A DNA stretch of 64,000 nucleotides from Inquilinus sp. Marseille-Q2685. Its GTDB lineage: Bacteria > Pseudomonadota > Alphaproteobacteria > DSM-16000 > Inquilinaceae. A program made the translations under genes and the position numbers. The DNA lies in NCBI RefSeq assembly GCF_916619195.1, contig NZ_CAKAKL010000001.1, positions 930,001 through 994,000 on the forward strand. Direction: 5' to 3'. Shown in pieces: positions 29,394-38,869 of this stretch (positions are counted from its first letter, which is position 1; each line of letters opens with the position of its first letter). Under the pieces are notes generated by a model that saw only the letters and a list, made by a program, of their open reading frames with translations, was not told the DNA's origin and made no database searches.

Positions 29394-31418
29394 TTATTCG
29401 GCCGACGCGACAGGCCCGCCGTAGCGGAGGCCGAAGCCGAACGGGTACAGCGGCGCCCGGCTGTCATAGGGCGCGTCCGAGGCCTGGGCCAGCACCGCCG
29501 CCATCGAGGACGGCAGCTCGAAGGGCAGCCGGCCGCGCGGCCGGGCCTTGCCCTGCAGCACGTCCAGCAGGGCGTCGTCGGTGACGCCGAAATTGCCCAG
29601 CAGCGCCGCGGCGCGGCTGGCGACGTTGGTCAGCACCGCCGGCCGGTCGAGATAGACCGTAACCACCGTCGGCACCACGGCCGAGGCGCGCTTGATCGCC
29701 TCGTAATCGGCATCGCCGTCGCGGAAGTCCAGCCGCCCTTCATGCTGCCGGCTGCCGAAGGTGTAGTTCGGGTGCAGGATCTCATAGGGCGTCGCCGTCC
29801 GCACCAGGGCGAAATCGGCCAGGGCCGGGTCGTCGACCACGGTGAAGCCGCGGGCGCGCACCGCCGCCGCGTCGACATTGTGCAGCCAGACCCGCTTCAG
29901 CGAGGGGTTCAGCGGCAGCATCGGCCGGCCGCGGCCGGCGCCGCGCACCGCCGCGGGCCTGTTCTCCAGCAGCACCAGCGAGGCCTGCTGGGCGGCCTTG
30001 CCCTCCGCCACGAAGCGGGCGTTGCCGGCGATGCGGCCGGCCGCCGCCTCGTCGACATAGGGGTTCTCGAACAGGCCGAGGGCGAATTTCTGCACCAGGA
30101 TACGGACCACCGACTGATCGATCCGGCGCTCGCTGACCTGGCCATCGCGCACCGCCTGCACGATCGGCGCCGGATCGTCGCTGGTGCCGCCGAACTGGTC
30201 GATGCCGGCGTCGATCGCCTTGACGAAGCGCTGCTGGACCGTGGCCTGCTCCATCCCCCAGGGCGTGCCGAAGCCGGCGAAGCCCGGCGCCTGCCCGTCC
30301 GGCCAGCCGTCGCGGCAGTGGGCGTCGCAGTCCTGGGTGATCGCCCAGTCGCTGAGGATCAGACCGTCGAAGCCGTAGCGGCCGCGCAGCAGGTCGGTCA
30401 GCAGCTGCTTGCTGAAGCCGGCGCCGACCCGCTCCAGCGGCCGGCCGAACAGGGTCAGCCCCGCCGGCGGCACCGAATAGGTCGGCATCACCCCGGCCAC
30501 GTCGGCGGCGAAGGCGCCGCGGAAGGCCCGGACATGGTCCTGGAAGCGGCCGGCCGGGAAGGTCAGGTCCTGGCCGTAGTGGTTGTGGCCGTCGAAGCCG
30601 TCGACCGCGGCGCCGTAGCCGACCCAGTGTTTCACCACGGCGACGACGCTGCCGCGGTTGAGGCCGCGCTCGCCGTTCTGGAAGCCGGCGACATAGGCCT
30701 CGACCAGGCGGCTCGCCAGGTCCGGATCCTCGCCGAAGGTGCCGTTGATGCGCGGCCAGCGCGGCTCGGTCGACAGGTCGGCCTGCGGCGACAGGGTCAT
30801 GCGCAGGCCGATCGCCTCGTATTCCTGCCGGGCGATGTCGCCGAAGCGGCGCACCAGCCGGGGATCGCCGATCGCTGCCAGCCCGGTCGTCTCCGGCCAT
30901 TGCGAGAACGCCGTGTTCTCGACGCTGGCGCCGGGCACGTACTGGAAATGGTTGCGGGGGTCGGAGGCGAGCATCACCGGGATGCCCAGCCGGGTCTGCT
31001 CGGCCGCCGCCTGCGCCTGGTTGGCGGCCAGCGCCTGGGCCTGCGCCGTGCCGGCCAGGCGGCTGATCATGGCGCCGACATGCCGGCCGCCGATCAGCGC
31101 CGACAGCGACTCCGCGGTCCAGCCGTCGCCGGTCGCGGTCGAGACCGGCGTGGCGTGCAGCATCTGGCCGGCCTTCTCCTCCAGCGTCATGCGCCGGACC
31201 AGGTCCTGCGCCCGTACCGCCGGCGGCAGGCGGCGGTCCTCATAGGGATCCAGGCGGCCGTTGCGGTTCAGGTCCTTGTACGGGAAGCCGCGCTCCGCCA
31301 GCAGCGGCGCCGAGCGCGCGGCCAGGGCCGGCATGGAATCGGCGAGGGCCGGGCCGCAGGCCAGCCATCCACCCAGGCCGATCGCGGCCGCGGCAGGCCA
31401 GAAACGGGACAATTTCAT
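29394..31418 (-). CDS. Secreted glycoside hydrolase family 3 (beta-glucosidase-like)
   Basis: The protein has 674 residues and a signal peptide (ending CGPALAD). The GH3 N-terminal barrel includes the catalytic nucleophile Asp in GLILSDWAITQD (about residue 357). The C-terminal alpha/beta sandwich domain follows (SLVLLENR, TVVTVYLDRPAVLTNVA, GRLPFELPSSMAAV). A short DLNRNGRLDPYEDRRLP segment near residue 55 looks like an EF-hand calcium loop. It probably hydrolyses beta-glucosides in the periplasm or outside. It is divergent from tkt. Confidence 0.93.
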   Translation of the reverse strand: MKLSRFWPAAAAIGLGGWLACGPALADSMPALAARSAPLLAERGFPYKDLNRNGRLDPYEDRRLPPAVRAQDLVRRMTLEEKAGQMLHATPVSTATGDGWTAESLSALIGGRHVGAMISRLAGTAQAQALAANQAQAAAEQTRLGIPVMLASDPRNHFQYVPGASVENTAFSQWPETTGLAAIGDPRLVRRFGDIARQEYEAIGLRMTLSPQADLSTEPRWPRINGTFGEDPDLASRLVEAYVAGFQNGERGLNRGSVVAVVKHWVGYGAAVDGFDGHNHYGQDLTFPAGRFQDHVRAFRGAFAADVAGVMPTYSVPPAGLTLFGRPLERVGAGFSKQLLTDLLRGRYGFDGLILSDWAITQDCDAHCRDGWPDGQAPGFAGFGTPWGMEQATVQQRFVKAIDAGIDQFGGTSDDPAPIVQAVRDGQVSERRIDQSVVRILVQKFALGLFENPYVDEAAAGRIAGNARFVAEGKAAQQASLVLLENRPAAVRGAGRGRPMLPLNPSLKRVWLHNVDAAAVRARGFTVVDDPALADFALVRTATPYEILHPNYTFGSRQHEGRLDFRDGDADYEAIKRASAVVPTVVTVYLDRPAVLTNVASRAAALLGNFGVTDDALLDVLQGKARPRGRLPFELPSSMAAVLAQASDAPYDSRAPLYPFGFGLRYGGPVASAE

Positions 31419-31759
31419 TGCTCTCCCCTCCTCCGATGTCTTCGTTGGCTATAGAGCGATTCCACATTTCATCAATTCAAATCCGAGACCGTGAATGTTT
31501 ATGCAGAGAGGATCAAAGATTTCGATTTGAATTCTCTAAAACTTTATGTTTTCGAACCAGTGAAGCCGGCAATCAGCCATGCGTGACCGGGAAATTCCGC
31601 TTCGCCAATGTCCGACCTTTCCGCCGGCATTTCGGGCCCGAATTGGGCATTTGGTGGCATTGACGCGAGGGCACCGGGGCTGCATGGTGCCGCCGCCCCG
31701 ACGAGAACCACGCGCGGGTTCTCGTCGGGGGTCCCCGTGCCCCGCAACGGATCGATGCC
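31419..31759. other. Intergenic region between the divergent GH3 and tkt genes
   Basis: The 341 bases are relatively AT-rich near the GH3 start (31440-31560) and GC-rich near tkt. They should hold both promoters. The only clear structure is the 14-bp inverted repeat at 31696-31730, listed separately. I see no supported gene here. Confidence 0.6.
31696..31730. promoter_or_regulatory. Perfect 14-bp inverted repeat before tkt
   Basis: The arms CCCCGACGAGAACC (31696-31709) and GGTTCTCGTCGGGG (31717-31730) match exactly around a 7-base loop, ending 29 bases before the tkt start codon. It could be an operator for a regulator of central carbon genes or a 5'-UTR hairpin. There is no T run, so it is not a typical terminator. 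Confidence 0.55.
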
Positions 31760-33751
31760 ATGAGCGACAGCCCCCGGACCGTGACCCACTCAGACATGGC
31801 GAACGCCATCCGCTTCCTGTCCCTGGACGCGGTCGAGGCGGCGAAGAGCGGCCATCCCGGCATGCCGATGGGCATGGCCGACGTCGCCACGGTGCTGTTC
31901 AGCCGCTACCTGAAGTTCGACGCCGCCGCCCCGACCTGGGCCGACCGTGACCGCTTCATCCTGTCCGGCGGCCACGGCTCGATGCTGCTCTATTCGCTGA
32001 TGTACCTGACCGGCAACAGCAAGATCACGCTCGACGAGATCAAGCATTTCCGGCAGCTCGGCCACCACACTGCGGGCCATCCCGAGGTCGACCACGAGGC
32101 CGGGATCGAGACCACCACCGGGCCGCTGGGCCAGGGCCTGGGCAACGCCGTCGGCTTCGCCCTGGCGGAGCGCATCCTGAACGCCCGCTTCGGCGACGAT
32201 CTGGTGAACCACCACACCTGGGTCACCTGCGGCGACGGCGACCTCGAGGAGGGCATCAGCCACGAGGCCTGCTCGCTGGCCGGTCATCTCAAGCTCGGCC
32301 GGCTGATCGTGCTGTACGACGACAACCACATCACCATCGACGGCCCGACCAAGCTGTCCTTCAGCGACGACACCCAGAAGCGCTTCGAGGCCTATGGCTG
32401 GCACGTCCAGCGCATCGACGGCCACGACACCGACGCGATCGCCGCCGCGATCGACGCGGCGCTGGCCGATGACCGGCCGAGCCTGATCGCCTGCAAAACC
32501 ATCATCGGCTGGGGCGCCCCGAACAAGCAGGGCACCAGCGCCACCCACGGCTCGCCGCTGGGCAAGGACGAGGTCGCCGCGACCCGCGAGCACCTCAACT
32601 GGCCCTACCCGCCCTTCGAGGTGCCGGAGGCCACGATCGCGGCCTGGCGCGAGATCGGCAAGCGCGGCGAGGCCGAGCGCCTGGCCTGGGACCAGCGCCT
32701 CCTGAAGACGCCGGCCGAGATCCGCGCCGCCTTCCGCCAGGCCAACACCGGCGCCCTGCCCTCCGGCCTCGACGGCATCCTGGCCAAGTTCAAGGCCGAG
32801 ATCTCGGAGACCAGGCCGAGCCTGGCCACCCGCGTCGCCTCCGGCCAGGTGCTGGAGCTGCTGGTGCCGGCCATTCCGGAGCTGATCGGCGGATCGGCCG
32901 ACCTGACGCCGTCGAACAACACCAAGACCAAGGCCTCAACCGATATCGAGCCCGACAAGTACGGCGGCCGCTACGTCCGCTACGGCGTGCGCGAGCACGG
33001 CATGGCGGCGGCGATGAACGGGCTGGCGCTGCATGGCGGCATCATCCCCTACGGCGCCACCTTCCTGACCTTCACCGATTATTGCCGCCCGTCGATCCGC
33101 CTGGCGGCGCTGATGCGCCAGCGCGTCGTCTTCGTCATGACCCATGACTCGATCGGCCTCGGCGAGGACGGCCCGACCCACCAGCCGGTCGAACATGTCG
33201 CGGCGCTGCGGGCGATCCCGCATCTCCTGGTGTTCCGCCCTTGCGACGCGGTCGAGACCGCCGAGGCCTGGCAGATCGCGCTGGAGACCGAGGACGCGCC
33301 GTCGGTGCTGGCGCTGACCCGGCAGAACCTGCCGACGCTGCGCCGCAACGCCAATGCCGAGAACCTGTCGGCCAAGGGCGGATACATCCTCGAGGAGGCG
33401 ACCGGCACGCCGCGCGTGCTGCTGGTCGCCACCGGCTCGGAGGTGTCGATCGCCAAGGAGGCGCGCGACGCGCTGGAGGCCGAGGGCATCGGCACCCGCC
33501 TCGTCTCCATGCCCTGCTCGGCGCTGTTCGACCGCCAGCCGTCGGATTATCGCCGCCGGGTGCTGGGCCAGGGCGTGGTCCGCATCGCGGTCGAGGCCGG
33601 CGTGCGCCAGGGCTGGGACCACTATATCGGGCCGGAGGGCGGCTTCGTCGGCATGACGGGGTTCGGCGCCTCGGGCCCCTACGACCAGCTGTACAAGCAT
33701 TTCGGGATCACGGCCGAGGCGGTCGTCGCCGCCGCCAAGGCCAAGCTGTAA
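31760..33751 (+). CDS. tkt: Transketolase
   Basis: Transketolase moves two-carbon units in the pentose phosphate pathway using thiamine diphosphate. The 663-residue protein shows [20 protein letters not shown] near the start, [10 protein letters not shown], the TPP/Mg motif [13 protein letters not shown] (about residues 156-168) with NHITIDG, and [18 protein letters not shown]. gap follows 95 bases downstream on the same strand. Confidence 0.97.
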   Translation: MSDSPRTVTHSDMANAIRFLSLDAVEAAKSGHPGMPMGMADVATVLFSRYLKFDAAAPTWADRDRFILSGGHGSMLLYSLMYLTGNSKITLDEIKHFRQLGHHTAGHPEVDHEAGIETTTGPLGQGLGNAVGFALAERILNARFGDDLVNHHTWVTCGDGDLEEGISHEACSLAGHLKLGRLIVLYDDNHITIDGPTKLSFSDDTQKRFEAYGWHVQRIDGHDTDAIAAAIDAALADDRPSLIACKTIIGWGAPNKQGTSATHGSPLGKDEVAATREHLNWPYPPFEVPEATIAAWREIGKRGEAERLAWDQRLLKTPAEIRAAFRQANTGALPSGLDGILAKFKAEISETRPSLATRVASGQVLELLVPAIPELIGGSADLTPSNNTKTKASTDIEPDKYGGRYVRYGVREHGMAAAMNGLALHGGIIPYGATFLTFTDYCRPSIRLAALMRQRVVFVMTHDSIGLGEDGPTHQPVEHVAALRAIPHLLVFRPCDAVETAEAWQIALETEDAPSVLALTRQNLPTLRRNANAENLSAKGGYILEEATGTPRVLLVATGSEVSIAKEARDALEAEGIGTRLVSMPCSALFDRQPSDYRRRVLGQGVVRIAVEAGVRQGWDHYIGPEGGFVGMTGFGASGPYDQLYKHFGITAEAVVAAAKAKL

Positions 33752-33846
33752 CGCCGAGGCCGGGAACCAGCCCTTCCCAGACGGAAGGGAACGGGTTGGT
33801 TTCCCATCCGCTATCGGTACGAGACCATCGGATCGGAGAAGACGAC

Positions 33847-34854
33847 ATGGCCGTGAAGGTTGCCATCAACGGGTTCGGGCGCATCGGGCGCCTGGTGCTG
33901 CGGGCGCTGATCGAATCCGGACGCAAGGACATCGAGGTGGTCGCGATCAACGACCTCGCCGACGTCAAGACCAATGCCCATCTGCTGAAATACGACAGCG
34001 TGCACGGCCGGGCGCCGTTCGACGTCCAGGTCGAGGGCGACACGCTGATCGTCAACGGCCACGGCATCAAGGCGGTGCAGCAGCGCGACCCGACCCAGCT
34101 GCCCTGGGGCGAGCTCGGCGTCGAGATCGCGCTGGAATGCTCCGGCATCTTCACCAAGCGCGACGACGCCGCCAAGCAGCTGACGGCCGGCGCCAAGAAG
34201 GTTCTGATCTCGGCCCCGGCGACGGACGAGGACCTGACCGTCGTCTACGGCGTCAACCACGACAAGCTGACGGCCGAGCACAAGATCGTCTCCAACGCCT
34301 CCTGCACCACCAACTGCCTGGCGCCCGTCGCCTGGGTGTTGCACGAGGCGATCGGCATCGATCACGGCTTCATGACCACGATCCACAGCTACACCGGCGA
34401 CCAGCGCATCGTCGACACGATGCACAAGGACCTGCACCGGGCCCGGGCCGCGGCGCTGAACCTGATCCCGACCTCGACCGGCGCCGCCAAGGCCGTCGGC
34501 AAGGTGCTGCCGGAGTTGAAGGGCAAGCTGGACGGCACCTCGATCCGCGTGCCGTCGCCGAACGTCTCGGTGGTCGACTTCAAGTTCGTCGCCAAGCGCC
34601 CGACCACGGTCGAGGAGATCAATGCGGCGATCAAGCAGGCCGCCGGCGGCAAGCTGAAGGGCATCCTCGGCTTCTACGAGGAGGATCTGGTGTCGACCGA
34701 CTTCAACCACGACCCGCACTCCTCGATCTTCGCGATCAAGGAGACCAAGGTCATCGACGGCACCTTCGTCCGGGTGCTGAGCTGGTACGACAACGAATGG
34801 GGCTTCTCGAACCGGATGGGCGACACGGCGATCGCCATGTCCCAGGCCCGCTGA
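33847..34854 (+). CDS. gap: Glyceraldehyde-3-phosphate dehydrogenase, type I
   Basis: This enzyme makes 1,3-bisphosphoglycerate in glycolysis or runs in reverse in gluconeogenesis. The 335 residues begin MAVKVAINGFGRIGRLVLRA (NAD site). The catalytic Cys is in NASCTTNCLAPV (about residue 154) and the C-terminus has SWYDNEWGFSNRM. The ATG at 33847 follows GGAGAAGACGAC. The usual next gene, pgk, is absent here; instead a terminator and a convergent amtB follow. Confidence 0.98.
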   Translation: MAVKVAINGFGRIGRLVLRALIESGRKDIEVVAINDLADVKTNAHLLKYDSVHGRAPFDVQVEGDTLIVNGHGIKAVQQRDPTQLPWGELGVEIALECSGIFTKRDDAAKQLTAGAKKVLISAPATDEDLTVVYGVNHDKLTAEHKIVSNASCTTNCLAPVAWVLHEAIGIDHGFMTTIHSYTGDQRIVDTMHKDLHRARAAALNLIPTSTGAAKAVGKVLPELKGKLDGTSIRVPSPNVSVVDFKFVAKRPTTVEEINAAIKQAAGGKLKGILGFYEEDLVSTDFNHDPHSSIFAIKETKVIDGTFVRVLSWYDNEWGFSNRMGDTAIAMSQAR

Positions 34855-34906
34855 CACGGATGCCGTACCGCAAGTCCGCTGACGCGGACGCGGTTCAGGA
34901 CTGCGG

Positions 34907-34938
34907 GAGGGCGGCTTCGGCCGCCCTCTTCCTTTTTT
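34907..34938 (+). terminator. Intrinsic terminator after gap
   Basis: A GAGGGCGGC-TTCG-GCCGCCCTC hairpin is followed by TTCCTTTTTT. The very stable TTCG tetraloop and T tract make it a textbook terminator for tkt-gap. Confidence 0.9.
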
Positions 34939-34968
34939 GCCCAAGAAATCGGCAGTCCGCCCCATGGG

Positions 34969-34999
34969 CAAAAAAGAGGGGCGTCCCGAGGGACGCCCC
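34969..34999 (-). terminator. Intrinsic terminator after amtB
   Basis: On the minus strand a GGGGCGTCC-CTCG-GGACGCCCC hairpin is followed by TC and six T. It lies just after the amtB stop and back-to-back with the gap terminator. Confidence 0.88.
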
Positions 35000-35025
35000 A
35001 AGTCTGGCCGCCACTTTGCGACGCG

Positions 35026-36372
35026 CTATTGCACCGCCTCGCCGTGCAGGGCGAGGTCGAGGCCGTCGCGCTCCGCCTCTTCCGAGACCCGAAGGCCCAT
35101 GACCGCCTTGATCAGGAACAGCAGCACCAGGGTGACGACACCGCTCCAGACCAGGGTCGCGATCACGCCTTCGGCCTGGACCCAGAGCTGGGCAGGATTG
35201 CCGTAGAGCAGGCCGGCATAGTCGCCCGCCCCGGCCGAGATCGCCGGGTCGGCGAAGACGCCGGTCAGCAGGGCGCCGACGATGCCGCCGACGCCATGGA
35301 CGCCGAACACGTCGAGCGAGTCGTCATAGCCGAACGCCTTCTTGACCGAGGTCGAGGCGATGAAACAGACGATGCCGGCGACGATGCCGATCACCAGCGC
35401 CCCGGTCGGGTTGACGAAGCCGCAGGCCGGGGTGATCGCGACCAGGCCGGCCACCGCGCCGGAGATGACGCCGAGCACGCTCGGCTTACCCTTGGCCGCC
35501 CATTCCACAAACATCCAGGCCAGCGCCGCCGCCGCCGTGGCGATGTGCGTCGCCGCGAACGCCATGCCGGAGCGGCCGTCGGCGGCGAGCCAGGAGCCGG
35601 CGTTGAAGCCGAACCAGCCCACCCACAGCAGCGAGGCGCCGATCACGCTGTAGACCAGGTTGTGCGGCGCGAAGGCATGCGCCGCGCCGGTGCCGTAGCC
35701 CTTGCGCTTGCCGATCACGATGCAGGCGACCAACCCGGCGATGCCGGCGTTGATGTGCACCACGGTGCCGCCGGCGAAGTCGAGCACGCCCAGGCCGAAG
35801 AGCCAGCCGTTCGGCTGCCACACCCAATGGGCCACCGGCGCGTAGACGAGCAGCGACCAGAGCAGCATGAAGACCAGCAGCGACGAGAATTTCATGCGGT
35901 CGGCGAAGGCCCCGACGATCAGCGCCGGCGTGATCGCGGCGAAGGTCATCTGGAACATCATGTAGACCGATTCCGGGATGACCGTGGCCACCGGCGTCGC
36001 CGCCCCGCCCTCGCCGAGCGTGAACACGCCCGAGACCGGCAGGCCGTTGAGGAAGAAGCGCGAGAGGTCGCCGAGATAGGGACCGCCATTGGTGAAGGCG
36101 AGGCTGTAGCCGAGCACCATCCAGGCGATGCTGATCAGGCAGGTCGTGGCGAAGCACTGCATCAGCATCGACAGCACGTTCGCCTTGCGCACCATGCCGC
36201 CATAGAACAAGGCCAAGCCCGGAATGGCCATCATCAGGACCAGCAGCGTGGAGGTCTGCATCCAGGCCGTCGCCCCCGCATCCGGCGTGGCCGGCGCGTC
36301 CTGCGCCAGCGCCGGCAGGGCCAGCAGCAAGGCCGCCCCGATTGTTCCTATCCCCCAAAACGTCCGCTTCAT
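35026..36372 (-). CDS. amtB: Ammonium transporter
   Basis: AmtB conducts ammonium/ammonia across the inner membrane under nitrogen limitation. It has 448 residues with a cleavable signal (ending ALAQ), as usual for Amt, and 11 predicted membrane helices. Family motifs are PGLALFYGGMVRKANVLS, FAGGTVVHINAG, GASLLWVGWFGFNAGS and DVFGVHGVGGIVGALLTG with the pore histidines. No glnK is adjacent. A sigma-54-like promoter sits upstream, consistent with NtrC control. Confidence 0.96.
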   Translation of the reverse strand: MKRTFWGIGTIGAALLLALPALAQDAPATPDAGATAWMQTSTLLVLMMAIPGLALFYGGMVRKANVLSMLMQCFATTCLISIAWMVLGYSLAFTNGGPYLGDLSRFFLNGLPVSGVFTLGEGGAATPVATVIPESVYMMFQMTFAAITPALIVGAFADRMKFSSLLVFMLLWSLLVYAPVAHWVWQPNGWLFGLGVLDFAGGTVVHINAGIAGLVACIVIGKRKGYGTGAAHAFAPHNLVYSVIGASLLWVGWFGFNAGSWLAADGRSGMAFAATHIATAAAALAWMFVEWAAKGKPSVLGVISGAVAGLVAITPACGFVNPTGALVIGIVAGIVCFIASTSVKKAFGYDDSLDVFGVHGVGGIVGALLTGVFADPAISAGAGDYAGLLYGNPAQLWVQAEGVIATLVWSGVVTLVLLFLIKAVMGLRVSEEAERDGLDLALHGEAVQ

Positions 36373-36459
36373 TGAGTGTTCTCCAGCCTACGTCCTTCCG
36401 GCTGACGGTCGGCAGCCGCCCTGTCGGCACCGGCACGAACCGCCCTTCGCCCCGGTCCA

Positions 36460-36475
36460 AGCAAGTGTCGTGCCG
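36460..36475 (-). promoter_or_regulatory. Sigma-54 (-24/-12) promoter of amtB
   Basis: On the minus strand the sequence is CGGCACG-ACAC-TTGCTT, one mismatch from the TGGCACG-N4-TTGC consensus with the invariant GG and GC at the right spacing. It lies about 90 bases before the amtB start. I could not identify convincing NtrC sites upstream. Confidence 0.6.
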
Positions 36476-36642
36476 ATTTTGCCGGAGTGAGCGAAGGCGA
36501 GCCTCTTCATCGACGAGCAGATCATGGCTGGTCAAATTTTAGGCAATGAATGCAGCGCTGACGAAAATTTGGACAGCATCGTGGCGGATGCCTTCCTGCG
36601 GCCGCTGCGCTAGGGTGCCGCGCCCTTAGCCAGAGTGCCGCC

Positions 36643-37782
36643 ATGAGCAAGACCGTCAGCCAGATTCCGCTGCCCTCTCCCAGCCCCGGGACCAGCCGCA
36701 CCGTGACCGTGCACCGCTACGGCCGGCCCGGAGCGCGCCCCAAGGCCTATGTCCAGGCCGGGCTGCACGCCGACGAGCTGCCGGGCATGCTGGCCGCCCA
36801 TCATCTGCTGCGCCGCCTGGACGCGCTGGACGCCGCCGGGGCGATCGAAGGCGAGATCGTGGTGGTGCCCGCCGCCAACCCGATCGGGCTGTCGCAGTCG
36901 GTGCTGGAGTATCATGTCGGCCGCTTCGCCCTGGATGGCCGCGGCAACTTCAACCGCCACTACCCGGACCTGGCCCCGATCGTGGCGCCGCGCATCGCCG
37001 GGCAACTAACCGGCGACGCCGACCGCAACGTCCGGCTGGTGCGCGCTGCCCTGCTGGCGGCGCTGGCGGAGCAGCAGCCGGTCGACGAGACCGGCGCCCT
37101 GCGCAAGACGCTGCTGGGCCTGTCGATCGACGCCGATCTCGTGCTGGACCTGCATTGCGACAACCGGGCGCCGGTGCATGTCTATCTCGGCACTCCGCTG
37201 TGGCCGGACGCCGAGGACCTGGCCTGCGAGTTCGGGGCCGAGGCGGTGCTGCTGGGCGAGGAATCCGGCGACAACCCGTTCGACGAGGCGAATTCGGCGC
37301 CGTGGTGGATCCTGCGCCGGCTGCTCGGCGACGAGCATCCGCTGCCGCCCGCCTGCCTGGCGGCGACGATCGAGTTGCGCGGCCAGGCCAATGTCGACGA
37401 CGACACGGCCGGGGCCGACGCCGACGCGCTGATCCGCTTCCTGCAGCGCCGCGGCGTGCTGGCCGGCGACCCCGGCCCGCTGCCCGCGGCGCGGTGCGAC
37501 GCCACGCCGCTGGCCGGCAACGAGATGCTGCGCGCCCCGGTCGCCGGCATCGTGACCTATTCCCGGCCGCTCGGCGCCCGGCTGCGCCGCGGCGAGCACG
37601 TCGCCGACATCGTCGACCCGACCGCCGATCCGGCGCAGGGGCGCACGCCGCTCCACGCGGGGGTCGATGGGGTGCTGTGGTCGCAGTGCCTGCACCGCCT
37701 GGTGCGGCCCGGCGACATCGTCGCCAAGATCGCCGGCGCCGAGCCGATCGAGGGCCGCGGGGCCATCCTGCTCACGACCTGA
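36643..37782 (+). CDS. Succinylglutamate desuccinylase/aspartoacylase-family zinc deacylase
   Basis: The 379-residue protein has carboxypeptidase-M14-like zinc ligands in QAGLHADELPGML (His and Glu, about residues 41-52) and the third ligand His in LVLDLHCDN. The C-terminal part (LRAPVAGIVTYSRPLGARLRRGEHVADI) is a lipoyl-like beta-barrel seen in this family. It likely removes an acyl group from an amino acid, but the substrate is unknown. ORF start and GC-rich codon use are normal. It stands alone between amtB and folB. Confidence 0.88.
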   Translation: MSKTVSQIPLPSPSPGTSRTVTVHRYGRPGARPKAYVQAGLHADELPGMLAAHHLLRRLDALDAAGAIEGEIVVVPAANPIGLSQSVLEYHVGRFALDGRGNFNRHYPDLAPIVAPRIAGQLTGDADRNVRLVRAALLAALAEQQPVDETGALRKTLLGLSIDADLVLDLHCDNRAPVHVYLGTPLWPDAEDLACEFGAEAVLLGEESGDNPFDEANSAPWWILRRLLGDEHPLPPACLAATIELRGQANVDDDTAGADADALIRFLQRRGVLAGDPGPLPAARCDATPLAGNEMLRAPVAGIVTYSRPLGARLRRGEHVADIVDPTADPAQGRTPLHAGVDGVLWSQCLHRLVRPGDIVAKIAGAEPIEGRGAILLTT

Positions 37783-37975
37783 TCCGTCCCGGATCCGCCT
37801 CGCCGCGGTGGCGGGAGCCATGCACGCCATGCGTGCACTTCCCTCTCGCCTTCCCCGGCCGATCACGGCAGGATGCTCCTGCTTGGGCCATTGCACGGCC
37901 AGACTGCCCGTGCCTCGCCATCGGACCCTCGGCCGGCAGAGTCACGGCCCAGGTCTCCGCCAATCGGATCGCCCC

Positions 37976-38428
37976 ATGAGTGCCCCGAACCGTTCCCCGA
38001 TCCCGCTCGTCACGCGCGCCGGATCGAAGCCGACATCATCCTTTCCGGCGGCCGAGACCGCCCGCGCGGCCACCTATCTGATCCGGCTGCGCCATTTCGT
38101 CGTGCCGATGTCGATCGGCGTCTATGCCCATGAGGAGGAGCGGCGCCAGCGCGTCCGCATCAGCGTCGAGATGGAGGTCGAGCTGCCGGCCGGCGGCATC
38201 GGTGACGACATCGGCCGCGTCCCCTCCTATGAGGGGCTGGTGCAGGGCCTGCAGGCGCTGGCCGAGAAGGAGCATGTCCGGCTGATCGAGACCGTCGCCG
38301 AACATGTGCTGGACCTCGCCATGGCCCATCCGATGGTGCTGCGGGCGGTGGCCGAGGTCGAGAAGCTCGACGTCTTCCCCGAAGCCGATTCCATCGGCGT
38401 CCGCTTCGAGCGCCGCCGCGAGGGCTGA
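37976..38428 (+). CDS. folB: Dihydroneopterin aldolase-like protein FolB
   Basis: The protein has 150 residues with the FolB pattern: an N-terminal strand YLIRLRHFVVPMSIGVYAHEEERRQRVRI, where IGVYAHE corresponds to the active-site Glu region. YEGLVQGLQALAEKEHVRLIETVAEHVLDLAM follows. In folate synthesis it cleaves dihydroneopterin. The first 35 residues are an unconserved extension. The ATG at 37976 is the best start I can see, though family members would start about 30 residues later. Confidence 0.88.
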   Translation: MSAPNRSPIPLVTRAGSKPTSSFPAAETARAATYLIRLRHFVVPMSIGVYAHEEERRQRVRISVEMEVELPAGGIGDDIGRVPSYEGLVQGLQALAEKEHVRLIETVAEHVLDLAMAHPMVLRAVAEVEKLDVFPEADSIGVRFERRREG

Positions 38429-38433
38429 GCCCC

Positions 38434-38808
38434 TCAGTCGTACTTCAGGTAGGCGAAGCGCGGGTCGGACGGCGTGCCGTCCAGCCCGGCGCCGTCGCGG
38501 GCCGGCTGCCAAGCCACCACCTCCTCGATCTTGCGGGCCAGGGCGAAGTCGCGGTCGGTGATGCCGCCGCCGGCATCGTGCGTGTTCAGCCGCACCTCGA
38601 CCCAACCCCAGGAGGCGGCGATCTCCGGATGGTGCCAGGCGGCCTCGGCCAGGTGGCCGATGGCGCCGACGGCCAGCATCGTGCCCTTCCAGCCATGCGT
38701 CTCGTAACGTCGGCGGATGGTGCCGCCCTCGAAACGCCAGCGCGGCAGGTCGCGGGCCAGGCGGGCCTCGACCTCCGCGGGCGGATAGGCGTGCGGTTTG
38801 GCGGCCAT
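38434..38808 (-). CDS. Pterin-4a-carbinolamine dehydratase-like protein
   Basis: The 124-residue protein has the PCD/DCoH features: GWKGTMLAVGAIGHLAEAAWHHPEI, containing the conserved HHP active-site triad, VEVRLNTHDAGGGITDRDFALARKIEEVV. It normally dehydrates 4a-hydroxytetrahydrobiopterin and may assist pterin recycling. It converges on folB with a 5-base gap, so two pterin-related genes abut. It is slightly longer than usual (about 95-110 residues) through its C-terminus. Confidence 0.9.
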   Translation of the reverse strand: MAAKPHAYPPAEVEARLARDLPRWRFEGGTIRRRYETHGWKGTMLAVGAIGHLAEAAWHHPEIAASWGWVEVRLNTHDAGGGITDRDFALARKIEEVVAWQPARDGAGLDGTPSDPRFAYLKYD

Positions 38809-38869
38809 CGCGGTTCTCCTGGTGGATCGGCGGCCCCGGCGGGCCGCCCCTTCCCGCAAGGATAGTGCG

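Noticed and set aside
35029-36375. 448-residue plus-strand frame opposite amtB
   Set aside because: It is an exact mirror of the amtB gene with a charged low-complexity composition.
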